Part shown: positions 21,639 through 31,866 of the stretch, piece by piece
How the letters are laid out: every line of letters starts with the position of its first letter
Numbering within the stretch: the stretch's first letter is position 1
DNA from: Vandiemenella viatica
Taxonomy: Eukaryota > Arthropoda > Insecta > Orthoptera > Morabidae
DNA: 64,000 bases
Direction of reading: 5' to 3'
Assembly: GCA_031002005.1 (NCBI GenBank)
Contig: CM061914.1
Span: forward strand, 189,800,685 to 189,864,684
Made by a program: the position numbers and the translations under genes
The notes under the pieces: generated by a model
The model's input: only the letters and a program-made list of their open reading frames with translations
Database searches by the model: none
Told to the model about the DNA's origin: nothing

Positions 21639-22130
21639 TCAATTATCTGCTTCATATATTCTAATCTCTTTCTTCCTCCACAGTTCTTACGTTCGACTGT
21701 TCCCTCCACCAACAAATTAACCAATAAAACATGTCTCAAAATATGACCTACCAACCTGTCTCTTCTTTCTGTAAGCTTTTCCACAATCTTCTTTCCTCCC
21801 CCATCATTTCCAAATACGTTCATTTCTTACTTTGTCTGTCCATTTAATTATCAGCATTCTTCAAATGCTTCAATTTTCTTTCTTTCAGATATTCCTAAAG
21901 TCCATGTCTCGCTACCATAAAATGCTGTGCTTCACACATAGAGTTTTAAAAAGTTCTTTCTAATTTCTAGATCAATATTTGAAACTAAAAGCTTTTTTCA
22001 TGTAGGCTCATTTTTCTATTGCTTGAGGACATGGGTTGTAAGGGGTATGTAGAGATTAAGAGGTAGGCACAAGATAGGAAGGGATGGATGATTGCATCAA
22101 ACCAGTCGAAAGACTGACGACAGCAAATAG
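21639..22130. mobile_element. 5'-inverted LINE insertion (twin-priming type), RTE-like 3' end
   Basis: 21639-22016 is minus-strand LINE sequence (KLTERRDRLVGHILRHVLLV ... RLEYMKQIIE). 22022-22130 is the immediately following LINE segment in plus orientation (ggttgtaaggggtatgtag ... ccagtcgaaagactgacgac). The intact order is seen in the related copy at 25690-26190. The inverted block ends exactly where the direct block begins in the element, with the shared bases TTGA at both breakpoints. The copy is short and broken. Confidence 0.8.
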
Positions 22131-22149
22131 AAATAAAAGGAAAAAGAAA

Positions 22150-22502
22150 CAGCATTAGGAAAAAATTTCAGACACATTCAGGAAAAGATGAATTAAAATC
22201 TACGGCCATAATATCAGATTGAATAACAACAGACTAACCTAAAGAATTCTAAATCTGTTATTTTAATGAAAATCAAAAACAACTTGCTAATTGAAATCGA
22301 AAAGGATCTCCAGGAAATTGGAATAACAGACGACATCATACAGGACAGACACCGATTTAGTAGCATGGTCAATAACCACCAGTTTGCCGACAGCCAGTAT
22401 ATTAGGAGAAGGAACACTTGGACGGAAGAACGAAGGAAAGAGCACAGCGAAAGGATGAAGAGATTTTTAGTAAAGAGGAAAGACACGTCTGCTAGATAAG
22501 TT
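22150..22502 (+). pseudogene. C-terminal fragment of a LINE endonuclease-RT
   Basis: The open frame at 22266-22499 ends TWTEERRKEHSERMKRFLVK, then RKDTSAR and a stop. It has a preceding EIEKDLQEIGITDDIIQDR block. This Arg/Lys-rich tail is common to RTE-like LINE proteins. A SINE is inserted just after the stop, and the LINE sequence resumes at 22765. Confidence 0.6.
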
Positions 22503-22750
22503 TTTATTTTTTTAAATTTTTTTATGGCATTTGGCAACGGAGGCCATACAGCCAGCTGGATGTAATTATTATAGCTTTCAGTGTATAAGTCCCAGTATAT
22601 ATTGTATTTTTCCAATGTATGGACGCCACATGACGGACAGGACATTCACACAGACACACAACACTTAACATCCATGCCCGCGGCCGGATTCGAACCGGCG
22701 GCCTTCGGCACGCAGAGCTAGCACTCCAGTCCCTACGCTACCGAGGCCGG
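22503..22750 (-). mobile_element. tRNA-derived SINE, family 2, with target duplication
   Basis: Flanked by a 14-bp duplication CTGCTAGATAAGTT (22489-22502 and 22751-22764). The reverse strand begins CCGGCCTCGGTAGCGTAGG (A-box region), has the B box GGTTCGAATCC at about 22692, and ends in a T-rich (poly-A) end at 22503. Its sister copy is at 22971-23219. Confidence 0.92.
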
Positions 22751-22965
22751 CTGCTAGATAAGTTCACTCGCGCTCCCGAGTTGGGCTAAACGAAGGAAGA
22801 AGAAGAAAGACTGTCATAAATCTCTCGACTACTTTGATGCAATCCCATAAAAGGTGTTAGTTGTAACTGAGAGCATTTTGAAGAGGATAAGGTTGTTATG
22901 TAAAGAATTTGAAAATAAACAGGTTTTGAAAAATTGTTCCGTTTTTTGGGTACGCCCTCGTATTG

Positions 22966-22970
<5 letters not shown>

Positions 22971-23029
<59 letters not shown>

Positions 23030-23219
23030 TTTTAATTGGCATTCGGCAACGGAGGCCATACAGCCAGCTCAATGTGTATTTTTTCCAACGTATGAACGCC
23101 ACAGGACGGACATTCAGACAGACACACAACACTTAACATCCATGCCCGCGGCCGGATTCGAACCGGCGGCCTTCGGCACGTAGAGCTAGCACTCTAGCCC
23201 CTACGCTACTGAGGCCGCC
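22971..23219 (-). mobile_element. tRNA-derived SINE, family 2, second copy
   Basis: Flanked by a 12-bp duplication CGTATTGGAGTT (22959-22970 and 23220-23231). Same head and B box as 22503-22750. It has a long poly(T) start and GGCATTCGGCAACGGAGGCC in the body. Confidence 0.93.
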
Positions 23220-23245
23220 CGTATTGGAGTTGGCGGTGGGATTGT

Positions 23246-24700
23246 GTGGAGCCGGAATCGCGGTTCGCGCGCTATCGGGAGGATGTTCCGCTGAGCATAT
23301 CGGCAGGTTGGCTCGCTGACAGAGAGGCGCCAAAAACTGGGTCACTCTACTGTACCACTGCATCAGGGCAACTCTTCCGCGCGGGGATGCATTTCACCAA
23401 AAAGAGACCCATCCTACCAGGACAGCTGAACGTACTGGGAAGGAACATAGAATGGGTAAATGAACGTCGGTACTCGGGCATAACAATCGACAAGAAGTTG
23501 CTCTTCAAATAACACTATAATGTACAGGAGAAGAAAAGGACTGGCAGTAGTACACAACCTGGCCCCAGTACTCCGTAGCAACGACCTCGGAACAGGCACC
23601 AAGATACGGATATACAAATCAGTAATACAACCGTTCATATTGTATGGATGCTAAATATGGGGGACGGCAAGCCCAACAAACATAACGAAAATTCAGAGGA
23701 TCCAGAACTGATGCCTCAGAATGATTCTAAATGAACCACAATATCCTTCAGTTTACCGCCTTCATGGAGAAGCAAACATCTATACTAATGTTATAAATGC
23801 GAAAGTATGTCTGTCTGTCTGTTTGTTACGTTTCTTGGGCTAAACGGCTACTCCAGTCATGATGAAATGTGACAAGGAGATGCTATTTGACATTAGGATG
23901 GACATGGGATACCATATTCTGTATAGATAAGAACATATTGTCATTAAATTATGAATACTATCTGAACTGTGAAAGACAAACGCATAATATCTATATGTCT
24001 TTGTAATGCGTAACGTTAGAGAGCAATGCTAGCGTAGCGCAGTGGTAACGTGCTTGCTTTTAAGAAAACTCCCGTGTGGCTTCCGGTTCAAACACCACAG
24101 CAAGCAAAAACTTTTGTGAATTGTTTTTGATAGTTTAAGCCAAGCCTAGGATTTTATAGTAAGGATACCATGTTCTGGTAAATCTTTGGCGGTAGAATAG
24201 TACCCTAAGCGTTTACTTTATTCAGGGTATACTGGTTCCACAGCCAGTTTTTGTGTGATCTAAATTAATAACATTATATATGCGAAAGTAAGTCTCCGTC
24301 TTTTTTTTTCTTTCTTTTTTTCTAATACGACTATATGTGTATATATGTACCGACATACTTTTTATCATTAGGAATGAAAGAGGATATTTTTTCCGATATG
24401 AATAAATGAGACAGGTTCGACGGTAGAGTGGTATATCGATACCGTTCCCGTCATATTATGCCGACACATCTTAGGTAACTTTCAGCTTTGTGTATCCAAT
24501 TCTAGCAATCAAATTCTATATCCACGCGTACAAAGTCGCGGATAACAGCTAGTAGAGAATACAAATACAGAAATATTCAGTCAAACCACTAAATACTTAG
24601 AAAATATAGAAGCAAAAGGACGACAAAATACAGAAAGACTGGCAACCCTGGGTACAGTAATACCAAGAACATGGCACAAACATAAGGTGCCACTTAGCAT
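23246..24700 (+). pseudogene. LINE RT C-terminal fragment, split by a Helitron
   Basis: From 23385 the frame reads FTKKRPILPGQLNVLGRNIE, RRYSGITIDKKL, then (after shifts) GTKIRIYKSVIQPFILYGC, IWGTASPTNI and NEPQYPSVYRLHGEAN. This is the post-RT region of Jockey-like LINEs. A Helitron-like insertion occupies 23779-24552. Removing it restores EANIE and the frame continues at 24553. Several stops show it is dead. Confidence 0.7.
23779..24552 (+). mobile_element. Non-autonomous Helitron-like element
   Basis: Starts TCTATACTAATGTTATAAAT and ends AACAGCTAG. It sits between A (23778) and T (24553), the Helitron rule (5' TC, 3' CTAG, A/T target). A GC hairpin (CCACGCG ... CGCGG) lies about 10 nt before the end. 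Inside are (TGTC)n near the 5' end and a tRNA-like block at 24035-24110 (GCGCAGTGG and GGTTCAAAC). A truncated copy is at 6183-6679. No Rep/helicase coding sequence. Confidence 0.82.
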
Positions 24701-25330
24701 TGTGTACGACCCAGTATAATTTGGTACTCGAAAAGTAGAGGTTTTTTTTCACCATGATGACCATAACCCTGGTTCTTCCCCTAAAGGAGCATAATAAATA
24801 GTGTCACCAAAACAACCCTAACCTTACACTAAATACCAAAGCCATAGAAGCTAGCGGGGATATATACACAGCCGCTGAGGCAACGAAAAAAAGAAAGAAA
24901 AAAAAACCAACTTTATCGCTGCAGTGAGGATACTACTGTAGCCTTACATGTGACGTCGCGCTGCGACTCCGTGATTGGTCAATACTGTCGGCAGCTCAAC
25001 AGAAGTCGAGTTACATAAACACCCGTCTCTTTATCTGCTTCGGTTCAGTGGGACGACAATCCATCAAACGGGATAATACAACATCAGACAGTCGTGAATT
25101 ATATGCTTGTGTTAATCCCGACGCAAACAGAAGATTCGGCGAGTCTTGCGATGGACAATGTGCGGCACTCCGTACCGAGTCTTTATTTTCTGACGACCCC
25201 TATTCCATACTCAGCCACTCAGGCAGTTTTGCCTTTCAAGCGCATTCTGTCCTTCCACAACTGTTCTTCTTATGCCACTCTTCCATTCGAATCTGCGCGC
25301 TCTGATCTTACGCGAAACTATGAGGAAATT
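24701..25330. other. Unassigned sequence
   Basis: The short overlapping frames at 25048-25357 show no family resemblance. No repeat terminus seen. Confidence 0.4.
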
Positions 25331-25475
25331 GACCGAGCGTGGTGGGTGAGCGGTTAACGCTCTGGCCTCGCATTTGGTAGCATGACGGTTCGAATCCCCG
25401 TCCCGGAATCCATATTTGGGTTTCCCATGGTTTCCCCAAATCACTCCAGGCGAATGCCGGGATGCTACCTGCTTT
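25331..25475 (+). mobile_element. tRNA-derived SINE, family 1 (3'-truncated)
   Basis: Complete head: GTGGTGGGTGAGCGGTTAAC (A-box region) and GGTTCGAATCC (B box). The body matches until 25475 and is then lost. Confidence 0.88.
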
Positions 25476-25559
25476 GGACAAGTGTTATAAACCTCCAAAT
25501 GAGAAACAACAGTGCAGAAAGTGATTTGAATGTTTCTGTTTTTTAATTAAATGTAGCAG

Positions 25560-26215
25560 AAATGATACCAATAATAGCAGGTTAAATATAAAAATAGGAT
25601 CGAATGCAATAGGAGAAATAAGTGAATTCTGTTACTTGGGAAGCAAAATTACAACCGGTGGCCGAAGCAGGAATGATGTTAAAAGCAGAATAGCACTAGC
25701 AAAAAGAGCCTTCATGAAAAAGAGAAACCTTTTAGTTTCAAATATTGATCTAGGAATTAGAAAGAACTTTTTAAAACTCTTTGTGTGGAGCACAGCACTT
25801 TATGGTAGCGAAACATGGACTTTAGGAATACCGGAAATAAAGAAAATTGAAGCATTTGAAATGTGGTGCTACAGAAGAATGCTGAAAATTAAGTGGACAA
25901 ACAAAGAAAGAAATTAACGAATTTTGGAAATGATGGGTGAGAAAAGAAGTTTGTGGAAGAAGCTTACAGAAAGAAGAGACATGCTGGTAGGTGATATTTT
26001 GAGACATGCTGGATTGGTTAATTTGCTGGTGGAGGGAACAGTCGAAGGTAGGAACTGTAGAGGAAGACAGAGATTAGAATATATGAAGCAGATAATTGAG
26101 GATGTGGGTTGTAAGGGGTATGTAGAAATAAAGAGGTTAGCACAGGATAGGAAGGGATGGAGGATTACATCAAACCAGTCGAAAGACTGAAGACAGCAAA
26201 AAAAAAAAAAAAAAA
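25560..26215 (+). pseudogene. RTE-like LINE 3' end with poly(A)
   Basis: Frame 25636-25917 reads GSKITTGGRSRNDVKSRIAL, LFVWSTALYGSETWTLG, FEMWCYRRMLKIKW. Frame 25924-26190 reads KLTERRDMLVGDILRHAGLV, GRQRLEYMKQIIEDVG, RLAQDRKGWR. These are the C-terminal blocks of RTE-like endonuclease-RT proteins (YGSETW, EMW.YRRML, H..R). One stop at 25915 separates them. The 3' UTR is very short and ends in about 17 A. Confidence 0.85.
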
Positions 26216-26424
26216 TAACGTATGTTATTCTAATTGCTAATTTATATATATATATAATAAAAAGACACTAACACCCTTCAAATACATTCTTTCCCACTAC
26301 TAATTTAATTAAGTTAGTAACATTCATGAACTTCGAAAGTTTATGTATCATTATGTTATCGTACTGAACAATATTCAGCGGTTATCGTCAAACTAGAATT
26401 TTATCTTACATACTTCTTGTAGCA

Positions 26425-26745
26425 ATGCAAGGGTTTACAAGAAGATACAGGAAAAGGGCCGTGCACATTCGTTCAGTAACCAAAGTGATAGACATCTTAA
26501 ATAGAGTCATGACCCAAAAATGACAATGAGCTGGTCATATTGCTCGCAAAAGAGATGAAAGATGGACTACGATAGTGCTGGATTGGATACCGAGAAACCT
26601 GAAGAGAGCAAGAGGAAGACCCCCGGATCAGACACACGTCGAGTTACAGGCGTGAACTGGAAGAGAGTTTCTCAAGATCGATCAACCTGGAAGGAACTAG
26701 AATCAAATTATGCAACATTAAATTGTAAAATTTAGCTCATCTGGC
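26425..26745 (+). pseudogene. Second RTE-like LINE C-terminal fragment
   Basis: Plus-strand frames read AGHIARKRDERWTTIVLDWI, RARGRPP and QDRSTWKELESNYATLN. These are the conserved WAGHVAR ... RGRPP ... AQDR..W..LE blocks of RTE-like LINE proteins. Stops interrupt it. The tail ends in (AAAT)n at about 26800. Confidence 0.75.
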
Positions 26746-26807
26746 TTATAGAGGTTTCGACCTGAAACAAGGATTGATAAAGTTGTAAAAATAAATAAAT
26801 AAACATC

Positions 26808-27050
26808 GAGCTTCGTGGGTGAGTGAGCGGTGATGCCTTGTCTTGGCATTCGAGAGGACACGGATTCGAATCCTCGTTCAGCACTACTGATTTACTGATT
26901 CGGTTTTCCATGGTTTCCCCAAATCACTCCAGGTGATTGGCATAATGGTTCCATCAAAAGGCTATGGCCGAATTCGTTCCCCTTCCTTGCACCAAGTTTT
27001 TTATCGCCTCTAATGATCTCGACGTCGGCGAGCAAAAATAAAAAAAAATA
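26808..27050 (+). mobile_element. tRNA-derived SINE, family 1
   Basis: Full-length diverged copy: head with GATTCGAATCC, body CCATGGTTTCCCCAAATCAC, GGCCGAATTCG, tail GATCTCGACGTCGGCGAG followed by A-rich sequence. Confidence 0.88.
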
Positions 27051-27886
27051 TAATAAAAATCCTTACAGATCTCAACAACACATTTGCCTTCTCACTTCTA
27101 ACTAGTGTGCCTGAACTATTCCCGATTGGTGCATTTACTACATGTCGTACAACGCCCATAATTAGCCGAATCACAAACGACTAGCAAAAATTACTTCCTA
27201 TATTCCCGAATAACTGAAAAAAAAAACCAACAAAGACAGAATGAAAAAAAAGTATAGCAATATATTATCATCTATCTAAGGGTGAATTATTTCATATAAA
27301 CTGCTACGCAGGAAAATTTAGCTCAGCATGTGTTGACAGTATCGAGCTTTTCATGCCCAAATAGTAAAACTCAAACGATTTCAAATTAATCTACATTACA
27401 GGATTTGAGAGTAGTCGCTTTCTGTTCTTATCGGAACTGACGCCATGTTTTCAATTGGTAAAGGAAAATGTTATAAGCCGATGTTGACGAAATGGTTGAT
27501 TTTAACATTGCTGCACTTATGTTTCCAGAAAAGATATTCAGAATTAACGATCTGGCGACAAATTCGTAAATTAGTGTTGGAAATATTTCTAATATGTCTG
27601 AAGACATGTGATAATAGGAATTCTACTGTTCATTGTTTTGTTTAGCAGAACGCACTTATCAAATGCAACAACTACTTTCTCGCAGTCACGTTATCAAAAC
27701 GATTGTACATATAAATGCCGAGTCACTGTAATCAGTTTGAACTAATAGTATTAGATCCTTTCAGGGTACAGTTGGTTTCATTAGACTGAAATCGTTTGAC
27801 TCTTTGTGTATAATTTTCAGCTAATTACAAGGATAACACATTCATTTCCAACTTCACAGTTTGTTCGTAAATTTCAACGCTGAACT
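27051..27886. other. Unassigned AT-rich sequence
   Basis: The 66-codon frame at 27445 has no family resemblance. No repeat terminus recognised. Confidence 0.4.
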
Positions 27887-28040
27887 AGGGCTGTTGATAT
27901 TTTTAAAAAAATCGTATTTTCGATATATCTATATTTTAAAGGGTATCAATATCGGCCGTCGACATATCGAAAAAAAGTATTGATGTATCGATAATTTTAT
28001 GAATGCAATATCATAAAATCAAATCTTGTAAATGTATGGC
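27887..28040. repeat. hAT-like terminus rich in TATCGAT
   Basis: Starts TAGGGCTGTTGATATT and contains repeated atatcgat/atcgata words like the element at 14668-15666. The partner end was not found. Confidence 0.4.
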
Positions 28041-28412
28041 TGTCTTAACGAAGTTTTCTCTTTCGAATGGTTTCTCTTGGTGTTGATGATTGTTGATTTT
28101 TTTTTTTGAAAAAAATTTGAACATTATGCGTGCTAAAATTTTAATAAAAATTAATAAAATTTATAAAAATCGAAATGGGTCAAAGGAAAATATTTTTTTT
28201 GTGTATTTTATAAATTGATAAGCAATACTGTTTAGGCATTTATTTGGATAAAGTTAAGGCATCATAGCATGCATTATGGCCAAGTTACACAACTTTTTTT
28301 CATAAGATATTTTTTGTAGTATTTCATTTAGTATAGTATGTTGATACTTATTCTGAGTTGTCATGTTTATTGCTCTCTAATTAGCAACTATTTGTTATTT
28401 ATACTTCCCACT

Positions 28413-28748
28413 CAGTGGCGTAGCTAGGTCAACACGGGCCCCGGTGCAAAAAAAATTATTTTGGGCCCTCAGGTCAGACGGGCGAGACCTTTCTTGCTTT
28501 GTGTTGCTGGTAAGGGCCCCCTGAGCAGTGGTTGGGGGCCCCCTGAGCGGTGAGAAGGCCCTTAGTGAGGTACTTCCTATGTCTCAGGGGCCCCCTTAGA
28601 CGACTGTAGAACTAAAAAAAAAAAAAGGTCGCCAGTTTGCCATGAATGCTCGTGGCCCTCTGAACTGCGCTTGGAGGGCCCCCCAGAGGTATCCTTGCGG
28701 GCTCCCTGAGCGTAGGGGCCCCGGTGCACTGCACCGCCTAGCCCCATA
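28413..28748. mobile_element. hAT-like MITE rich in GGGCCCC
   Basis: Starts CAGTGGCGTAGCTAGG. The right end in reverse reads CTATGGGGCTAGGCGG. Both ends carry GGGCCCCGGTGCA. Interior has repeats of gggccccctgagc. No clear 8-bp duplication, so the ends are approximate. It abuts the outer edge of the inverted duplication. Confidence 0.6.
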
Positions 28749-29051
28749 GTAGCTACCTGAGTCTGAGGATCTTGTTGGCCAGAAGGGACGTTCCTGGAAC
28801 CCGCCAGGAAGAGCTCTCACGACCCTTCCTGGAGCGGTGCGCAGTAGTTTGTGCGAATAAGCCATGCGTTACTGTTACACGCGACGCTAGGATACGCGAC
28901 GCTAGGATACGCCGTCTTTTATTTTCGTAGAGTAGAGCAGACATGAATAAATCATCACATACTAACGTCAGCCAACATGATAATCCGTACCATTTGATAA
29001 AACAAGAGAACAGAAACAATTACAAACGTTGTTTATAGTAACCGGCGAGAC

Positions 29052-30097
29052 TAGTGTTGTAAAAAAACGATTTTTTTCTGGCTTGAAAAAAAAAAAAAAA
29101 TATGAAAAAAAACGTATTTTTTCTGGATGTTTTTTTTCCATAACTACTAAATCTCAAATTTGTTAGGCACTTATTGTTTAATATGACTGTTTTAGAGTTT
29201 ATTCTAAGAAATTATCTTAATTTTTAACTCTAATATATTTTTCTGGCTCAGAAGGGGGGAAAAATACGAAAATATTGGCAACATTGACTGAAATTTTCTT
29301 TTATGAACGGGGACTTCCCGAAGAGGCTTGGTTGCGCGAGAAGGAATCCCCGTTCCCCGTTGTTTGGATTGATACTTGCTATTTGAACTAGTGCTGCCAG
29401 GCCCTACGAATTTACCTGTAGACCTACGGATCTTTTCTAAAAATTAGGAATTTTAAATTTATCTACAGTTTTTTGCCTCTTTTAATTATTGTGCTATCCT
29501 TATATTCGTATACTTCTTAAACTCTCAGCGTATAGTGATACTGATTCATTAAATTGTAAGTAATTATAAATCGTTTCCTTGCAACTGTTGGCGTAAACCA
29601 ACGATTGAAAAGAAATAAAGCTCCTATTTTGTATGATAATAGATTTAAATTCAAACTTAAAAGACAGAACTATCGGTGCAGTCTTTATTCATAGTGTTTA
29701 CTTTGTTCACAATTTAATCTCAAAATCTTTTGCGTACAATACAAGAACAACCAGTAAAAGAAAATGTAACTACTTTTGAAGTTATGGATATAGAGGAGAC
29801 AGAAGAAGAAACAGAAAATTCCGACACCTACCGAACTAGTGTTGATAGTGCTGATACTAGTGAATGTGGTACTGACAGAGGATGAATAAAATTATATTAA
29901 ATATATGGATACATTTATGAATTATTATGTAAAACATAATATGATTCAGTAAGATTCAAAACACACTTGTAAAATGTAAATGTGTTTTTTTGAAAAAAAA
30001 AAAAACAAATTTAGAAAAAAAAACAACGGTGCTAGGTTTTTTTTTCATGTTTTTTTTTCACAAAGCTAAATGTATTTTTTTTCAATTTGCAACATTA
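29052..30097. mobile_element. hAT element (TAGTGTTG family), copy 1
   Basis: Ends TAGTGTTG...CAACATTA, flanked by 8-bp GGCGAGAC/GGCGGGAC (one mismatch). Subterminal regions are long A and T runs. The empty site is preserved in arm C at about 47409-47428, so this insertion followed the duplication. Same family as 31867-33377. Confidence 0.9.
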
Positions 30098-30470
30098 GGC
30101 GGGACTAACTTTGCCTGCTGTCACGTGCTCGCAGTATTCAGTATCTAATAGTATTTTAACAGTTATTACAGAAGTATACTTTTGGTATTAAAGTATACGG
30201 GATGTGTATATGGTATGTGCAGTTGTTTGTGTGTTTTGATAAGGGCACAAATGTCACGTCGAATAAATTTATATAAATAAATAAAACCTATAGATTAGTT
30301 GGTACTAATAAAACAAAATTCAGACGGAAGTAGCAGTGCGCAGATGACTATAGCAGTCTAGATCATTGCGATAAAGGAAGGTAGCCATATGCATTTTAGG
30401 ATATGTTTCTGAAATACTAAACAATAGATGAAATTTTCTCTGGAAACTAGTGAATACGTTTCTATGACAT

Positions 30471-30509
30471 GACGTTTCGGCGGTGATATCGTCTGCCACC
30501 ATCCTCTAG
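30471..30509 (-). other. Hammerhead-like motif in a small foldback element (arm A)
   Basis: Minus strand has GAGGA, T, GGTGG, a long loop, CCGCC, GAAACGTC. The 5' box is degenerate (CTAGAGGA). The motif sits between inverted copies of attttctctggaaactagt / actagtttccacagaaaat (about 30431-30557). Confidence 0.4.
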
Positions 30510-30558
30510 CGACTTCACAAACTATCTCACTCGACTAGTTTCCACAGAAAATTTCACC

Positions 30559-30802
30559 GAGAGTGGTGGGCGAACAGATAAAGTTCCGGCCTCGCATTCG
30601 GGAGGACGCCGGCTTGAATCCCCGTCTGGGCATCCAGATTTGGGTTTTCCACGGTTTCCCCAAATCACTCCAGGCGAATGCCGCGATGGTTCCTTCAAAA
30701 GGCCATGGCCGAATTCCTTCCCGTTCGTTGTCCCCAGTCCCTTCCCGCTTCTAATGACCTCAACGTCGTTGAGGCGTAAAGCCGAAAGTAAAAAAAAAAA
30801 GA
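30559..30802 (+). mobile_element. tRNA-derived SINE, family 1 (arm A)
   Basis: Complete copy with head GAGTGGTGGGCGAAC, body GGTTTTCCACGGTTTCCCC, tail GACCTCAACGTCGTTGAGGC and A-rich end. The same copy is in B (40122-40334, minus) and C (46718-46935, minus). Confidence 0.9.
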
Positions 30803-31050
30803 GAAAAATTTCGTCTATTTACAACGCCCAGACAGCCTCCACTCTCACTAGAAACTATTTTACTACAGTGATATAATATAATACAATATAATATATTACC
30901 CATCAACTGTAAAGATCAATTAAAAATGGACTAATTACATCAGACAATATACAGAAATTCTATATATATATTTCTAATGAGAGACCCTGAAAAATTGACA
31001 GCATTCCCAGTCGAGGCTGAGATAGTCAGCTGACAAAAACCACAAGATAC

Positions 31051-31085
31051 CTGATGAAGACGGCAGAGTCAGCTGTAGAAACGTC
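31051..31085 (+). other. Hammerhead-like structured motif (arm A copy)
   Basis: Plus strand reads CTGATGA, A, GACGGC, loop AGAGTCA, GCTGTA, GAAACGTC. The outer flanks AAGATAC and GTGTTTT can pair over 7 positions, allowing G-U. Copies B and C have the perfect stem GACAGC/GCTGTC. Confidence 0.6.
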
Positions 31086-31446
31086 GTGTTTTTACACCAC
31101 CATCCGGCTGGACACCCGAGAAGATTTTGTTGCAACGATACGCCGGGAAAGTCTCCATTCCCAGTTTTACGTATTTGTTAGAAACTCATCTCTTTACGTT
31201 GTTCCTCTCCCTGGCTCCTTTATCTGCCCTCGCCGTCTCATGTTGAATACTTATTTCGTACAAAACTTCTCTGGTAGGCAGCGCCTTAATTCATAATTAA
31301 GATTGCTGTTTAGGAGGAAAAAAGTTTGATAAGTAATTTGAATGATTTCTCGTGTACTACCGGGTAGACGGATTCTTTTTGTTGTTTGTGCCCCTTGACC
31401 GAATTCCTTCCCGTTCTAGTCTGTAATGACTTCAGAATCGAACAGG

Positions 31447-31797
31447 TAGCGTCCATAAATCACGTGGCCTACTGTGAAACAACCCCCCCCCCTCACGTAG
31501 CCTGACGTAGCTTTTGCCTCTACCCCCTCTACCCCCTCTCCCCCCACGGTGTAGCACGTAGCTTTTTTCCCTTTTGATTCCTGAAGACATTTTATACTCT
31601 TTTCTCTTGTCAGATTATCGTAAATTACATGCGGAGATAATTAAATGACAGAAATAAATATTCACATGCTGTTGTGAGTTCTCTACCTCATTTTAATTGT
31701 GAAAAATAATATGTATGGAAAGCTAAGTGACGTGGCTTCGTACCTCTCCCCCCCCCTTTCCCCATGTAGCGCAGAGTAGCCTTCCAGCAAACCCCCC
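31447..31797 (-). mobile_element. PIF-like ACGTAG MITE (arm A copy)
   Basis: Starts TAGCGTCCATAAATCACG and contains the C-run pair, the conserved cttttgattcc block and the AAGCTA/CTACGT words. Equivalent copies are at 39070-39416 and 45709-46051. One end is degenerate. Confidence 0.8.
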
Positions 31798-31866
31798 GTC
31801 GATGTCATGGCCTTGTGAAGGAAGCATCCGAGCATTCGCCTGGAGTGATTTAGGCAGGGGCGGATC

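Noticed and set aside
22854..23183. Frame with poly-Phe or poly-Lys (poly-T tract)
   Set aside because: Translation of a SINE poly(A) tail.
25048..25498. Three overlapping 85-95-codon frames on both strands
   Set aside because: No recognisable domain; the minus one is partly SINE translation.
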